A DNA stretch of 64,000 nt, taken from positions 380,403 through 444,402 of the forward strand of contig LSRX01000061.1 in assembly GCA_001939145.1 (NCBI GenBank), written 5' to 3'. How positions within the stretch are numbered: position 1 is the stretch's first letter; every line of letters starts with the position of its first letter. Both the position numbers and the translations under genes were made by a program. The stretch comes from Symbiodinium microadriaticum. Taxonomy: Eukaryota; Sar; Dinophyceae; Suessiales; Symbiodiniaceae. The notes under the pieces were generated by a model that was not told where the DNA came from, did no database searches, and saw nothing but the letters and a program-made list of their open reading frames with translations. Positions 22,531-35,100 of this stretch are shown here, piece by piece.

Positions 22531-24143
22531 CATCGATTTGTATCTTCCACGTTTTTTCTATGTCTAAGAGGATCATAACCACATGTATACCACTTCTGTA
22601 TTGTTTTGGATATGGCTTTGGCTGACGCGAAGCTCGTCTTGACAGTGAGATGGATCGATAAACACCCTATTCATCTGAGTCCTCGAAAGCCGGCAGCTGC
22701 GACACGACGGTATATTAAACTGTATATTGTACAAAATGCCCCAAGCACCAAACCCATATATTTCCTGTGCTGGTTATAGTCGTCAGGTGTTTTGGTTGGT
22801 GGTATGTTGATGGTAGGCTGTTGTTCTGTCAGTTCGTTTTGGCCAATGACACTTCTTATAATGCTATGTTGTTGACATGCTCCGTGTAGGCAGCGGCTAC
22901 ACTACCTTGTAACGGTCATCTGCAACTTATGTATCCTGAGTTTCCCTGAGCTTGTGTACTGCTTCTTTGATGCTCCCGGCAGATGCTACATCTGGACGGA
23001 AATTTGGGCCTGGACTGTTGCACTGTGCTTCGTACTTCAGCTTAGTATACATACACACGTCTGTGTGTGTGTGTAGATGTTTTTGCGTATTCGAAGGTAA
23101 CATTACATGCCTTAACTTCTCATCGGTGGGGATGTCTAGCTTCTCTTACATGCATGGGTGAGTTAGTACTTACATGTTGGCTTGCTTATGTGAGCCAGGG
23201 GATCACCCGATAAGATTGGAACAGAGAAGTTTTGAATGGCTCCTGCGCTAGGATGACACGCGCAAATCGAGAAGTGAACCCAAGCTGACGCAGAATGCGT
23301 GTGTGAGCTTTTGGGTTATTCTTGAAGCATCATCACATCTTCTTGAGTACAAGCTTCGGCATATGAGTTCACTTGCCGTTGCTTCTATCCACCACTGTGT
23401 GCTGCCAGCAGTGCATGTACACATCTCGAAGGAAGTGTGAATCAGTATGAGGACAGGTGCATATAATATAGATGTGGATCGTTAGAAGAGAGTGCTTTGC
23501 GTTTGCTGCCAGCATGTTACGTCATGATGGTTCCTATGAGTGTATGGGTTTATTGCACCGTGTATCGATAAGCTGGTTCGCATATTTCCCCGACAAACTA
23601 CTCCATTTGGCTTTGTATGCTTCTGTGTTTCATGTAGTCAAAACAGTCATTGGTTACCTGAGGCCCTCCTCACTCAGTGCTCTCATGGTAGATATGCAAG
23701 CCATGCATGCCTGCCAGTACCACTCTTTCATGACTCGCCTCTGGGGCAGCCGCAAGATGATCGCCAAAAGTATTGCATGCAAGCATAACGTTTCTTCTTG
23801 TTGATGCGCCCTATGCCCTATGTATTCCCCACTGTACGTGTCGTTTCTCGAACTCAGGCTGCATAGAAGCACAGAGTATGATTCCCCCATCAAGCCTGGA
23901 TCTTCGGCTTTTTTCCGAAGTCTGGAAGTTATGTTTGTCAGCATTGGGCATCCTTACGAAATGGTCAAATGCCAAATCCACCCTTGACTTGAAGCTCAGT
24001 CTTAACTGCTCATCCGGAGTGATCTTGGGTTTTGGGGTATTAAGGGTCAACGCGCTTTCCCCCGCATTTAGGAAATTAATCGTTTGTATTGTTGCGCGAA
24101 CGATCCCGGCCCACTTAACCCCACAGCAGGGGAACCTCTAGAG

Positions 24144-24239
24144 GTGCATTTGGTCTCCCTGGCGCCCGATACGGACCGGCGGAAGAAAGCATTGGCCCAG
24201 ATGGAGCAGTGGAGGCTTGCAATACAGCAGCTTGAAAAA
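24144..24239 (+). CDS. Exon-like helical segment
   Basis: An AG|G acceptor and a GT donor bound exactly 32 codons (VHLVSLAPDTDRRKKALAQM, then EQWRLAIQQLEK). It is probably a coiled or amphipathic helix. It may belong with the cold-shock-like exon 1.6 kb upstream; this rests only on strand and distance. Confidence 0.4.
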
Positions 24240-24580
24240 GTCGTATGCATCCCAAGATGCTGCGGACATTGAGGGGCTCTTCTGAAAGTAACTATTCTTC
24301 ACCTCTCGTCCTGCTTTGCAACCCGTCCTTATCGTCTTTTGCTACGTCTTCTTCTATTATTCCCCACCCTCGTTGTGGGGTTCTTAGATATTAAAGTCAG
24401 CTATTACTCCCACCCGCTCCTCGTCTGCTCCTCGCTCGCTGAGACTACCTCCAGAGACTGCCTGGAGTGCCCAGCCCCAGAGACCACCGTGAGTGGAGCG
24501 CCCTGGAATGCCCAACCCCAAAGACTACTGTGAGACTCTCTGGAGTGCCCAACCCGTGGACCCCAGGACCTTAACGCCGG

Positions 24581-24885
24581 TCAGCGGTGTGCCCCCATGG
24601 ATCGTCGACTGACCTGACTGAATCGAATACATGTTTACGGGGAACCCACGTCAGCAACGCCAGACGGTGGTGTGACCCATGCATGGGGTCGTCGAGTGAC
24701 CTGAATCGAACACTCGTGTTTCGTTGCGTGTACGGGGACCCCACGACCGCAACACCAGTCAGTGGTGTGACCCCACGGATCGCCCATCGACCTGAATCGA
24801 ACACTCGTGTGTTGTTCCGTGTTCGGGGACCCCACGCGCGTAACACCAGTCAGTGGTGTGACCCCATGGATCGTAGACTGATATG
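24581..24885. repeat. Tandem repeat of about 90 bp, about 3.4 copies
   Basis: GGTGTG followed by ACCCCA(T/C)GGATCG, ACCTGAATCGAACACTCGTG and CGGGGACCCCACG recurs with starts near 24586, 24669, 24764 and 24855 (periods 83, 95, 91). Copies differ by small indels and substitutions. Confidence 0.85.
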
Positions 24886-27314
24886 AATCGAAAACAAGAG
24901 CGCATACGCCTCCCCATGCTTCTGTACATAGGTTTCTGGGGTTGCGGCTTGGGGGTGTTTTTTTTTTTCAGGGTTTTCTTTTTTCAGGATGGTTTAGGAC
25001 AAAAGTGCCGAGGTCCCCAAATTTTAGGGGAAACCCGGATGGGGGGCGACTTCAACATAGTGTCAGTACCACTACCACTACTTGCATTACTTCTAGTTTA
25101 CAGTTTGCTGTACAGTAGTTTCTCTAAGCCTCGCAAATGCATTATCTGAAGGGTGGGGATGTTAAAATTCACATATCGTTATTATCATGTAATAAGAAGC
25201 GTGGTGGGACTGTCATCGCCAGGCAACAGATCTGCATGCAAAGCCCGTCGCCGCAGGATGCCAAATTCCAGGCCCTTTGTGCCCATGAGCCATCCAATGA
25301 CGGTTTGAAGGGTTTAGGGTTAAGGGCTCAGTTTGTTAATTTTCCGCAGGTGACTGGTAGCTAAGAAGACCTTCATACGAAGGTTGTAGAAACTACAGCT
25401 CCCAACTTGGACCCCCACCAAACCCACACCCAAGATCACATGACCAAAGATCCAGTGTTCTACAACACAGTACGAAACCCGCAGTACTAAGCCGCTTTGG
25501 AGATCAATCATTTCTGAGTTTCTGAGTAACACTATTCCTTTAGAGTCCTACATAACAAGTTATAGTATAGTATACAGTATACTCCAACCCTGTCCTCATT
25601 GTTGAGGCCCCTATATTGAAGCCGAAAGCAAACGCAGCAGGCTCGAACCGGCAGGGCCGTCTGGCAAGCAGTCCTCGTTGCTCAGCTAGCTTCACCAGCA
25701 GCAGTTTTGGTTTATTGCTTGGGGATTACAAGGTTTATAAGGCTTAGCTTAGGCTTTGGGGCTGATTCGGTTTAGGGTTCGGTTCAAGCTTCGGGGTTGC
25801 ATGTGGCACTGGTTTTCTTCACTTTCGGACTTCTGAAATACTCAAGCTCGGTTTCTTGATGCTTTGTGTTTTCAAAAACAACAAAGGCCTAGGGTTTAGG
25901 GTTCCCCTAAAGGGTACGATAAGGGTTCCTTTGAAGGGACCTATAGGTGTTTAGGAGTTTGGGGGTTTTCGGGTTCTCGAAGAAAAAGCTTATCCCTAAC
26001 CTACACAGTGCGGTCTTTGTACCAAGTCTTCCTCACCTGTGGGCATAGATCTTTAGCCATGCGAGAGGGAAAAAAAACTTCAAAACCCTAAACCCCTAAA
26101 CCCTAAACCCTTAGTGGGCATAGATCCTCAGCCATGCGAGAGGGAAAAAAAACCCTAAACCCCCAAACCCTAAAAGGGTTTCGCAGGAACTCCTCGAGCC
26201 CACCATGCGCAACGAGACTTGGCAAACGGAAGTTCCAGGGCCCAGCGCTGTGCCGCCCTCTCAAGCGAGTGCCGAGGCTTGTGCGGTTTAGGATTTAGGT
26301 CCAGGTTTTAGGGTTTATGTAAAGTAGCCCGAAAGCCTCGGATCAAAAATTGAAATAACTAACTCCCTAGCATCCGTCAAAACTCTCGACTAGAAAGGGC
26401 TGATGTCAACGTTGCAGGGCTTGGAAGCCCCGCTGTTTCTAGACGCTGATATCCGCGTCGCTGCCTCGCATAAAACTTTTTTGGAATTGACGGCTGCGTT
26501 GTAAACCTTTTTGATTATACACTTGTTTCCTTCAGGTTGAGGGGATTGCCACGGACTTATGTGTGTCCACCGTCGTGTTTCATGTCGGAAGCTAAGAATG
26601 GAAGTGCGTGCTAGGCATTCAGCTGCTGCAATTAACCCTTGTTATCCTTCGTGCAACGACTTAGGAAGTCAGTACGGTATTGATGTCGAACTTACAGATG
26701 AACTGTTCCTAAGCCGAGCTGCGCACCGCGCGAATAGAAGCAGTTGGCTCTCTCGCAATGCTGGTTTATCCGTGGCGACGTTAAATTCATTCGTTTTCCA
26801 AGTCTATTTAAACTGATGCTAGCATTTACTGTAGCCAGCAAGCGGCTCATCGAGTTTGTGTTTGCTGGAATATACGTCATGGCATGCCGTCAAGGACAGG
26901 CGTAACAGGCGTGATCATCACCCGTTTCGGCAGCGACGATCTCTTATGTTAAGGGATGACGAAGATTCCTAGACGTTGGTTGGTATGCAGCTGGAAGAGG
27001 ACATGAATAGGATATGGGGAGGCCGGAAAGCAGATATTCCTTCATTTTGTTGCTGCAATGAAAACTGACCCGCACCTTTGAATGCGGCATTTTAAATTTT
27101 GTCCAGTTTGCAGGCTGCCAGCCCAAGTACCTGTCGCCACGCTTTCTGTGCCGAGCGCCACTATGCGGAGAAGGTCTACCTGCAAAATCGGGCCTTGCGC
27201 CATGATTCCGTGGAGCAATCGATGAGTGTGGACGAGGCGAGCACGCCAGTCTGGGGTCTTCCAGGGGAAGCGTTTTCATAACAGTGTTCCACTTGCTGGC
27301 GCGGAGCTTGTTTT
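24886..27314. other. Non-coding spacer before the main gene
   Basis: The spacer holds an inverted AT-rich patch near 25505-25620, telomere-like text at 25760-25900 and a 73-bp duplication at 26041-26165. A segment at about 27112-27276 after an AG|G acceptor reads FCAERHYAEKVYLQNRALRH and could be an upstream exon of the next gene, but nothing confirms it. Confidence 0.4.
26041..26165. repeat. 73-bp tandem duplication carrying CCCTAAA runs
   Basis: GTGGGCATAGATC, then AGCCATGCGAGAGGGAAAAA and CCCTAAACCC, occurs at about 26041 and again at about 26114, with one or two substitutions between copies. Confidence 0.8.
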
Positions 27315-28509
27315 AGAGTTGGTGCGATATTGCTAGCAGATCGATCGGTTTTGTTGATTACCATCCTTCGACATCCTCCAACTTCGGAGATTCACTGTAC
27401 GTCCCGGACAAATGGCCATGTGCCCCAGCCTTGATCCACTGCCGGCTTACCAAGGTCAAATTCACCCATGCGGAGATCAGCGATCAGTTCGGGGATGGGC
27501 GACCTTTGGAAACCCTTCTTGCAGACCTCAGGCGAGGCAAGATCTTGCCTTCGGATGACAGGATGCAGCTGGAGGCGTGCCTTCTGAAAGACAAGTACCG
27601 GTCTCTGAACAATCGGCGTCTTCGAGTACTTAAAATATTCCACGTGGAGCAGAAACGGATGGATCCGAAATGCGATGTTCAAGTGCGTGTCCAGTTGCGT
27701 CCGCTTTGCAAGAGCACCGCACAGTTTATACAGAAGTTATGCAAGTCAGACGACCGTTCGAAGCAGACCTCACCCCTGCACCCCGATGCACAGCAAGCCA
27801 AGCAGACCCTGCTGGACATCGAGAATGCCAGTGTGCAAAATCGAAAGAATGCTTTTGTGACCAAGTGGGCGCTCTCAAGCCTGGGAAAGGAACAGGAAGT
27901 CCTTGTCTCAGCCTTGACTTACATTGGTGCGCCGACTCGTCAACGCAATGGGCTGATGAATAAAGTCACCAGGGACAAACGGAGAAGGATGGATGACGTC
28001 ATGACGAACATGATCGACCTTAAAACGGAGCGAGCCATCAATGGCATTGGAGGGGAAGTAGAAGTGGTGGAGTTTGAAGAGAAGCTGTACCTGCTGGACA
28101 AAGAGCTGTGTAAGGCTTTGCGGGACAAGCAGGACCGCCAGAGGGAGGATATCAAGATCAAAATCCGCATCATACCGCTGTGTCCCTGGACCGCGAAGAT
28201 GGTCCTCGCGAACAGCAGCCTGAACGATGGAGAGGATGTGCAGTCAAAAGGCTCTGAGTCTGAATGGCCCCTGTGTCGCCTTGTGTACCTTCTGCTGGAC
28301 TTGGCCAACAGCTTGGCGCAAGAGCCGAACTTTGCCTCGACCTTCGACTTAGTTTCTGTGTCGCCCCTTCTTGGGCAAGGTGCCCTGATATCAGCACTAA
28401 AAGAGGAAGAGCATGGATCACGAATGTGGGAGGCTGCAGCTTTGCTCCTGGTCAACCTCTTCAAGCTGGCGCCAACTGGCTCAAAAGCCGCAACTTGGGC
28501 GAGCAGCAG
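27315..28509 (+). CDS. Exon: ParB/sulfiredoxin-like domain, degenerate second copy, helical region
   Basis: The frame is open from about 27315 and ends at a GT donor (CAGCAG|GTGAGG). It contains [26 protein letters not shown] and [13 protein letters not shown], the signature I know from ParB/Srx-like domains of many protist proteins, followed by [10 protein letters not shown]. About 180 residues later the motif order recurs in decayed form ([15 protein letters not shown], then [11 protein letters not shown]), so the domain is duplicated. The C-terminal third ([31 protein letters not shown]) is alpha-helical and armadillo-like, as in the N-terminus of ZNFX1. Bacterial ParB folds bind DNA and CTP; a nucleic-acid role here is inference. 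The true start codon is not identified. Confidence 0.7.
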
Positions 28510-31500
28510 GTGAGGTTTTGCCACGTGATTTTTGTACTGTAGCTACATGAGTGTGGCTGACCTTTCTGACGTCCAACATATGGTATCCAAGGCAATGCCG
28601 GTTTGCGCTTACATGCAGGATGTCACAGACGAGCGAAGAGATTTGGAGGAAAGCAATTGCCAGAGCAGGAGGTGGCTGAACCTGCTTTCCTTCAGTACAC
28701 GTGCAATCGTTGGCCGGCCGTCTGATGCTTACGAAGCTTGCTGGGACATGTTGTCACTTGTACCCACGGTGCACGAGATCCAGCGTGACGCAGATCAGTG
28801 TAGCCGACGGCGGCAGAAGACAGAGCTGCCCACAGTGCGGGAACGCGGCTGCTACAACTCAGAGCAGCATTATTTGGATACCTATTTCCGGCTGCTTCGC
28901 GAGGACAACTGAGAAACAAGACAAGAACGCTGCACATGCTGTGATCACTACGTAATAAACCGAGAGTTTTAGGCCGAATCGCTTTGCCGTTTCGCTTTGC
29001 GAGGAGTGCCTGGCTGCCATTCGCACCACATTGTATCATGTCAGCCACGGGAATATGGAGGCAGAAGAAATTCGCCGAGATGGAAACGTCTTCGATGCTT
29101 CCCTGATGGGCTTTAATGCCACTGAGCTGCGGTTGGAACTGGGTTCTTGTGTTGCTGCTTCATCTGCAACACGCCAACGAAGTTCCGGCACAGCATTCGT
29201 AGGGCGTAGCGGGCGTAGCGATTCCAGCAGCAGTCGAGGTTTCGCGCGGCCAGGGAGGCAGGATCCGGACAAGACTCTGCTCATCTCTGCACTAAAGAAG
29301 ACTGTAAAATGCATAGCATGCTAGGATATGCTAGCTGCTAGACGTTCCTCCCTCTACATTTATCGTGAGCCATGTTGTCCATGTCCCATCTATAAACCAA
29401 GAAGTCTGCATTCGCAAGCTTGAAGTGGTTTGTCCGCGATTTCCGCCACTCTGCGAGGTGTGCTTGACAGCCGCATCAAGGTAGTGTTCCGCGTACGGCC
29501 CAAGGGCACATGGGAGAGATGGCGGTCGAAAATGGACAGGTCATTCAAGTTCGGTAACTTGGTAGCATGCATTTGCGACAATGACGTGAATCAGCCAATT
29601 TGGATGCTGGTCGCCTGCCGTGATGTGGACGAGCGCACTGTGGCTTTGGGTCTTTACAGCGCTGGGGAGCACGACACGGCCCGACTGGCACAAATGTGGG
29701 ATGCAGGGCAGATGATGCTGATTGCATCCACTACATACTTCCGATCGCTGGAGCCTGTTCTGCGCCGGCTGCAAGACGCACAGCAGGTGGGTTTTGCCTT
29801 CAAGGAGGAGCTGGTGCATTGTCAGACCACCCCAAGGCGACCCTCGAACGTCCACGCCGCCGATCCAGTTGACTGGAAGTTGTTTTTCAGCGGCCCGCGG
29901 CTTGGAGTAGCACTGGTCAGTTCGTAGTTCGTAGCTCTTGTGGTGCTGTAGACCATGCATTCACTATAGTGACCTAGTACCTTGTACTGATGCGCAGCAT
30001 AAGAGGTTCGAGATGAGCTCAAACTGATTGAATGCGATTTGGTGGAGTCCCAGCTTGCGTGATGCCTGAGGAGACCCGATGTCAAGGATGATAGCAAGTT
30101 TCTGGTGGTTGGCCCGGAGCTTTCTGGGCAGCCAGTCCATTTCAGGGGGACCACTGTTGAGTCTCCCGATGGAGAGGCGATTTTCAAGGCAGGGAGAGTG
30201 TGTTGAATGCACAGGGCTGGTGTGGTGCGTGGTTGATGGGTTGCAGGTTTCCGGACGGACTTAGACACGGTAGATAAAGAACTCCAGTGAGAGGCACCAC
30301 TCCCAGATCCCAACACGACCTCCGAAAGCTGAAGCAGTCTACAAGTCCCCATATCTCTCGCCGTATGCGGGCAAACGACAGCCCTCGATGTGCAAACGGC
30401 AGACACACGGCCAGATTATCCTCACAAAGCACGGGGGCGAGTACGGTTTCCGGCTGCACAACTTGGCTGGTCAGATCTTCATCCAGCTTCCGGGAACCAA
30501 GCCAGGCATTCCGAGCCAGTTTGGGTGTAGGATTTAGGGCCGCTTTGGTTGCAGAGGGTGTTCTGACCGCTAGGCCGCTAGGACCTTTAGGGTCGCTGTG
30601 GTGTGAGATTTGAGTGACATGTGTTCCGATAATGCAGGTGGCGTCTTGCCTATGAATCGAGTTGTTGGATTCGGGTTGCGGCTGTAGATTTAATGTTCAA
30701 GGGCTTCTATATGGTGTTATGGCATTATGGCATCACAACCCAAATGGGCGGCACTGCGGTGCTCTGGATAGGTGAAGCAATAAGAGAAAGTTCAGTCGCC
30801 CCAGGCATAGAAAGTGAAGATTCCGTGTCTAGGCTTGATGATGAGTTGACTCTGTTTCCCGGTGTGTGTTGGCCTCGTTTTGCGGATCTGCGAGAATGCT
30901 TCTTGGGTCAACCAAGGGTTTCACCACCTCCGTCGAGTCGGACTTCGAGCCTCCTTTTGGGGATTTCCCGGGCCACCAACATCCCGACGCCCCTTCCGAA
31001 GCCGAAGCACCCTTGATTTGGGAACTAGCCGCCAGGACTTTGGGGGCAGCTCGGGTTGCTTATGTAGAAACACCGTGGCCTGGCTAAGGCTACCGTGCCT
31101 ATACATAACCCTGGTCTGGTAAGACCCACGATGTAGCTGGCTGTTACATTCGGGTCTAGGACTCTGAGCTACGAGGCCGCATTGTGGGCGTAAAGGAGGA
31201 CGTGGAGGTCCAGATCGGAACAGACATAGCACGAGACTCAGCCTGCAGTGTAGCGATAGGGTGAATTGAATTGGCTACGTCCCGGTCGTGCTTGGGAAGA
31301 ACACTGTGCAAGAAGAGATCTGCTTGCAGCATGCCTGCAGGGTGTGACCATGCTTGATCCAGGTGTCATGACCTTTCAGACTTTTCAGTTCAAGTGAGAA
31401 TGAACCGCTTGTGAGATGTGTCATTTCGAGAGTGGCAATTTGCGACAGTGCCCGGTCAGAAGTTGAAAATCGAATTGGTGACATGCCGTTTGGAGTGTCT

Positions 31501-32100
31501 GTGTCCTTGCCTAGCGGCTTGCATGCTGGGAGGTTTACAGCGTGGCTGTATGTTCGCTTGGTTTCAGGATCATGGCAGGTCGAACCCGAGACTCCCCACG
31601 TCGAAACGGATGAACAGAGCAGTAGCCCCCCCAATTCGGAATCGCCGAAACGAAGTCCATGCCCAAGAAGTCCTTGGACGCTTGGAGATGAACCTTTGAC
31701 ACTTTTTGAGCCCGAGGCTCAAAACCCTGGGCCCCGGCTCACGATACCCGAAACTCACAGCATTCCCGGATCACTCGACTCAGTCCACAAGCAACAGGAC
31801 GTGCGATGCCCTGAAGGAACACAGAAGCCCAGAGATCCCGGTCCCACCTTAGGGAGGACTATAATAGGATCCATAGGTGCCTCTAGGCTGATAGGCTGAC
31901 TAGTGAAGAGAATTTTTTTGTGGTTCTCTAAGGCCGTCTACAGAATCCCTTGATCGCATCCTGAAGGTGGCCTTCACCCATCGCGACCCGGACAGGGAGC
32001 TACGCTTCGCGGTTGTAGAAGCCAGTGAGGGCCTCGGTGCCCAGAACTTAGGGTTTGAAGTTGGAAGGATTGAGCGATGTATGTGTGTCACTCATACACA

Positions 32101-32164
<64 letters not shown>

Positions 32165-35100
32165 TGTATGTACGNGTACTTGTCTCCTCATCCGAAGGTC
32201 TACATTGTATGTTGTATACCAACTATTGTACATACATACATGTGTCTATAGACATATATATATATATATATATGTGTGCATAAACATATAGATATACATA
32301 GGTATATATCGTGCCCCCCTAACCCCGGAATCCACACCTTTAGTCTACGTATGTCAGTATAGTCCTGGTTTCTGCGCATGATGCAGAGGACAGACGTACA
32401 TCCGGAACGAGCGCGCGCAATCCATTCAGCAAGGCGAATCACCCAATTCCTCGAGACAGTCCCCAAAAAAGCAAAAACTCCAAAACCCATAGTCCCCAAA
32501 ACAACAAAAACAAAGATTCCGAAGCCTCTCCGAAATCGGATAGGAGCGTATTTCTCGAGACAGCCCCGGAAAAACCAAAAACACCAAAACCCATAGGCCA
32601 CGAAATGAGCATATTCCTCGAGACAGTCCCCAAAAAAACAAAAATACCAAAACCCATTAGCCAGGAAACTGGCTTTTTCGTCGAGACAGTCTCAAAACGC
32701 CAAAAAACAATGAAACCGGAACCTCTCCGACATCGGGAATGAGCATATTTCTCGAGACAGTCTCAACCAAAAATACCAGAACCCATAGGCCTCTAAATGA
32801 GCATATTTCTTCGAGACAGTCCCAAAAGAAACAAACCAAAGATTCCAAGCCATTGGAGCTGTCTCGAGAAATGGCCTTTGGAACAGCTCTGAATCGTTGT
32901 TTTTGTTGGTTTTGTTGTGCTCATTTCGTGGTCTATAGGTTTTGGTCTTTTTGGGATTGTCTCGAAGAATATGCTCATTTGCTGGCTCATGCGCTTCGGT
33001 ATTTTTTGGGACTGTCTCGAGGAATGGCCTTTGGGATGTCTCTGAATCTTTGGATTTGTTGTTTTCTTTGGGACTGCCTCGAGAGATGTGCTTATTTCCT
33101 GGCCTATGGGCCTTGGTAGTTTTGTTGTTTTGGGACTGTCATATGCTAATTTGACATGACGAGACACTTTCTCCAAGCATAACTCAAATCGAATCACGTG
33201 CATAGTATCCGACTGTATGTGGCCATGAAAGGCCAATCTTTAGCTGCACCTGGAAAGACTCTAGAGCTTGTAAACACCAGCTCTGTTCGTTCTCCGGCGC
33301 TCTGCAAAGATGTGTGTCCATTCATGTCTGAGCTCCTGTCAGATCAATCTTCATCTCGCAATTATAACGGACATGTATAACCTACTTGGCTAATCGCAAG
33401 TAGTCTAAGCTTCATATGGTAATCAGAACCAACTTCGAACTTGATACTCTTTAGTACTACTTGACAGATATGTGTTGAGCATCTACTGGAAATTTTGTCA
33501 ATTACGCTTTTGGTGTCTCACAAAGTATTAATGTAATTCTCCGATACTTTAGTATATCTATTTTTGATTCCCATTTTACGGCGTACTCGTTTAACGCGTG
33601 AGTGTAGCACAAACTGAATCAACTTTAGACTTTAGACTTTCCTCACAATAAGCGAATTTTCGTGAATGTCCGATCACAGGAACATTCTGACATGCTAATG
33701 CAATATCGCTGATTGTTAACTTAAGCGCGCAGCTCAAGTTAACCAGTTTTGACTGCGCAATTGGCAAAATTTCTATTTCATCTCATGAAAGTCTCACTAG
33801 TATTATACATGATGCGCATTAATCAGGCTATGTACATGGCATTTTAAGACTGAGTGACTGATGTACCCTTGGTTCGCAGGTTCGCATTGCACTTTAGATT
33901 TTCATGACCGAATTGAACCGCCGTTTTTATCTGAAGACACACTTAACTGTTGAATAGTTGTCTATCTCGTTTGTTTCCGTGCATGGACTAGCCATTTCAG
34001 TACTAGTTAGTTTAGGTAGTAGATGTTCGTGAATATGTTCTAGTTTGTTTATTGAGCCCAAAAAATGCGGCGAACACAATGACAGATTCAACACATGCTG
34101 GTCCGATATTAACTTCATATGAATGAAAACAGGAGCAATGTCATTATTGACTATTGTTTCCATCTAGATCGCATGCGTTGGTAACTCAGAATTGGAAGCT
34201 TCACACGAGTACTCGATGAGCAGTATGTAAGCATTTAAGCCAAACTAACTGCATCTCAACTGACAAAAGCAGTAACACATGGATCGCAGATACTATTTTA
34301 TCTAAGCCTGTGCGGCTGAGATGCAGTCCACCAAACAAGAGCCTAAACCTTGAATCCTAAACGGTGCGAGTCGAAACCCCAGCCGCAAAATTGAGAAGGG
34401 TACCACTAAAGCGGTGCAAGTGTGGTGCTCAATGCGTACAGCTTCAGAAAAGCCCTACAAGTACTAAGCAAGGACCCTTCCAAGCAGGAAGCAAGCTAAG
34501 TCAGCTAAGTCTTTGACACTTCCGAAACGGAAGCCAACTGAGCACCGTCCCTGCTAGGCGAGTGGCAAAACAAACCCGAAGCCCGAAACCGTCACCCCAA
34601 TAAAACCCCAAACCCTGCAACTTTTAGGCGGAAGTTTGCACGAGATGCGCACGGAGCTTACCAGACTTTGCAAGGATGCCGAGGTGGGGTCGCAGCGTCT
34701 GTAAAAAAAAAAGCATGAGTTTGGGGTTTTGGGGACAGAAGGCTGTTGGGCATGGATAGTATGTCTTGCTTCTTCGCTGGGGCTTTGGCAGCGTAATTAC
34801 TGTTATCAGTAGTTTATTGGCATAGGCATCGCGGCAAGGGTGAGGACGATGAGAGCAAGGAGACACACCGTAGCAATGCATGTATAGTAACCATGCACGT
34901 GGTGATGTGTGTTGTGTACCACGTGAGCATGTGCCTGAACAATCTGAGGATGTGCGGAAGGCCTGTGTGCACATGTTTAGGGCTACCGTTTGCGCTATGC
35001 CTCCTGATTGTTTTGGCCTGCTGTTACGTGCCGTTGCATAGCGAGACCCTTGAGGATGGCACGGGAGAGGGAGAAAGAAAAATTGCATAAAGATAGCCAG

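Noticed and set aside
24600..24885. tRNA-like text (GAATCGAAC) in the 90-bp tandem repeat
   Set aside because: No acceptor stem, D-arm or anticodon arm can be folded around it. It is a repeat core.
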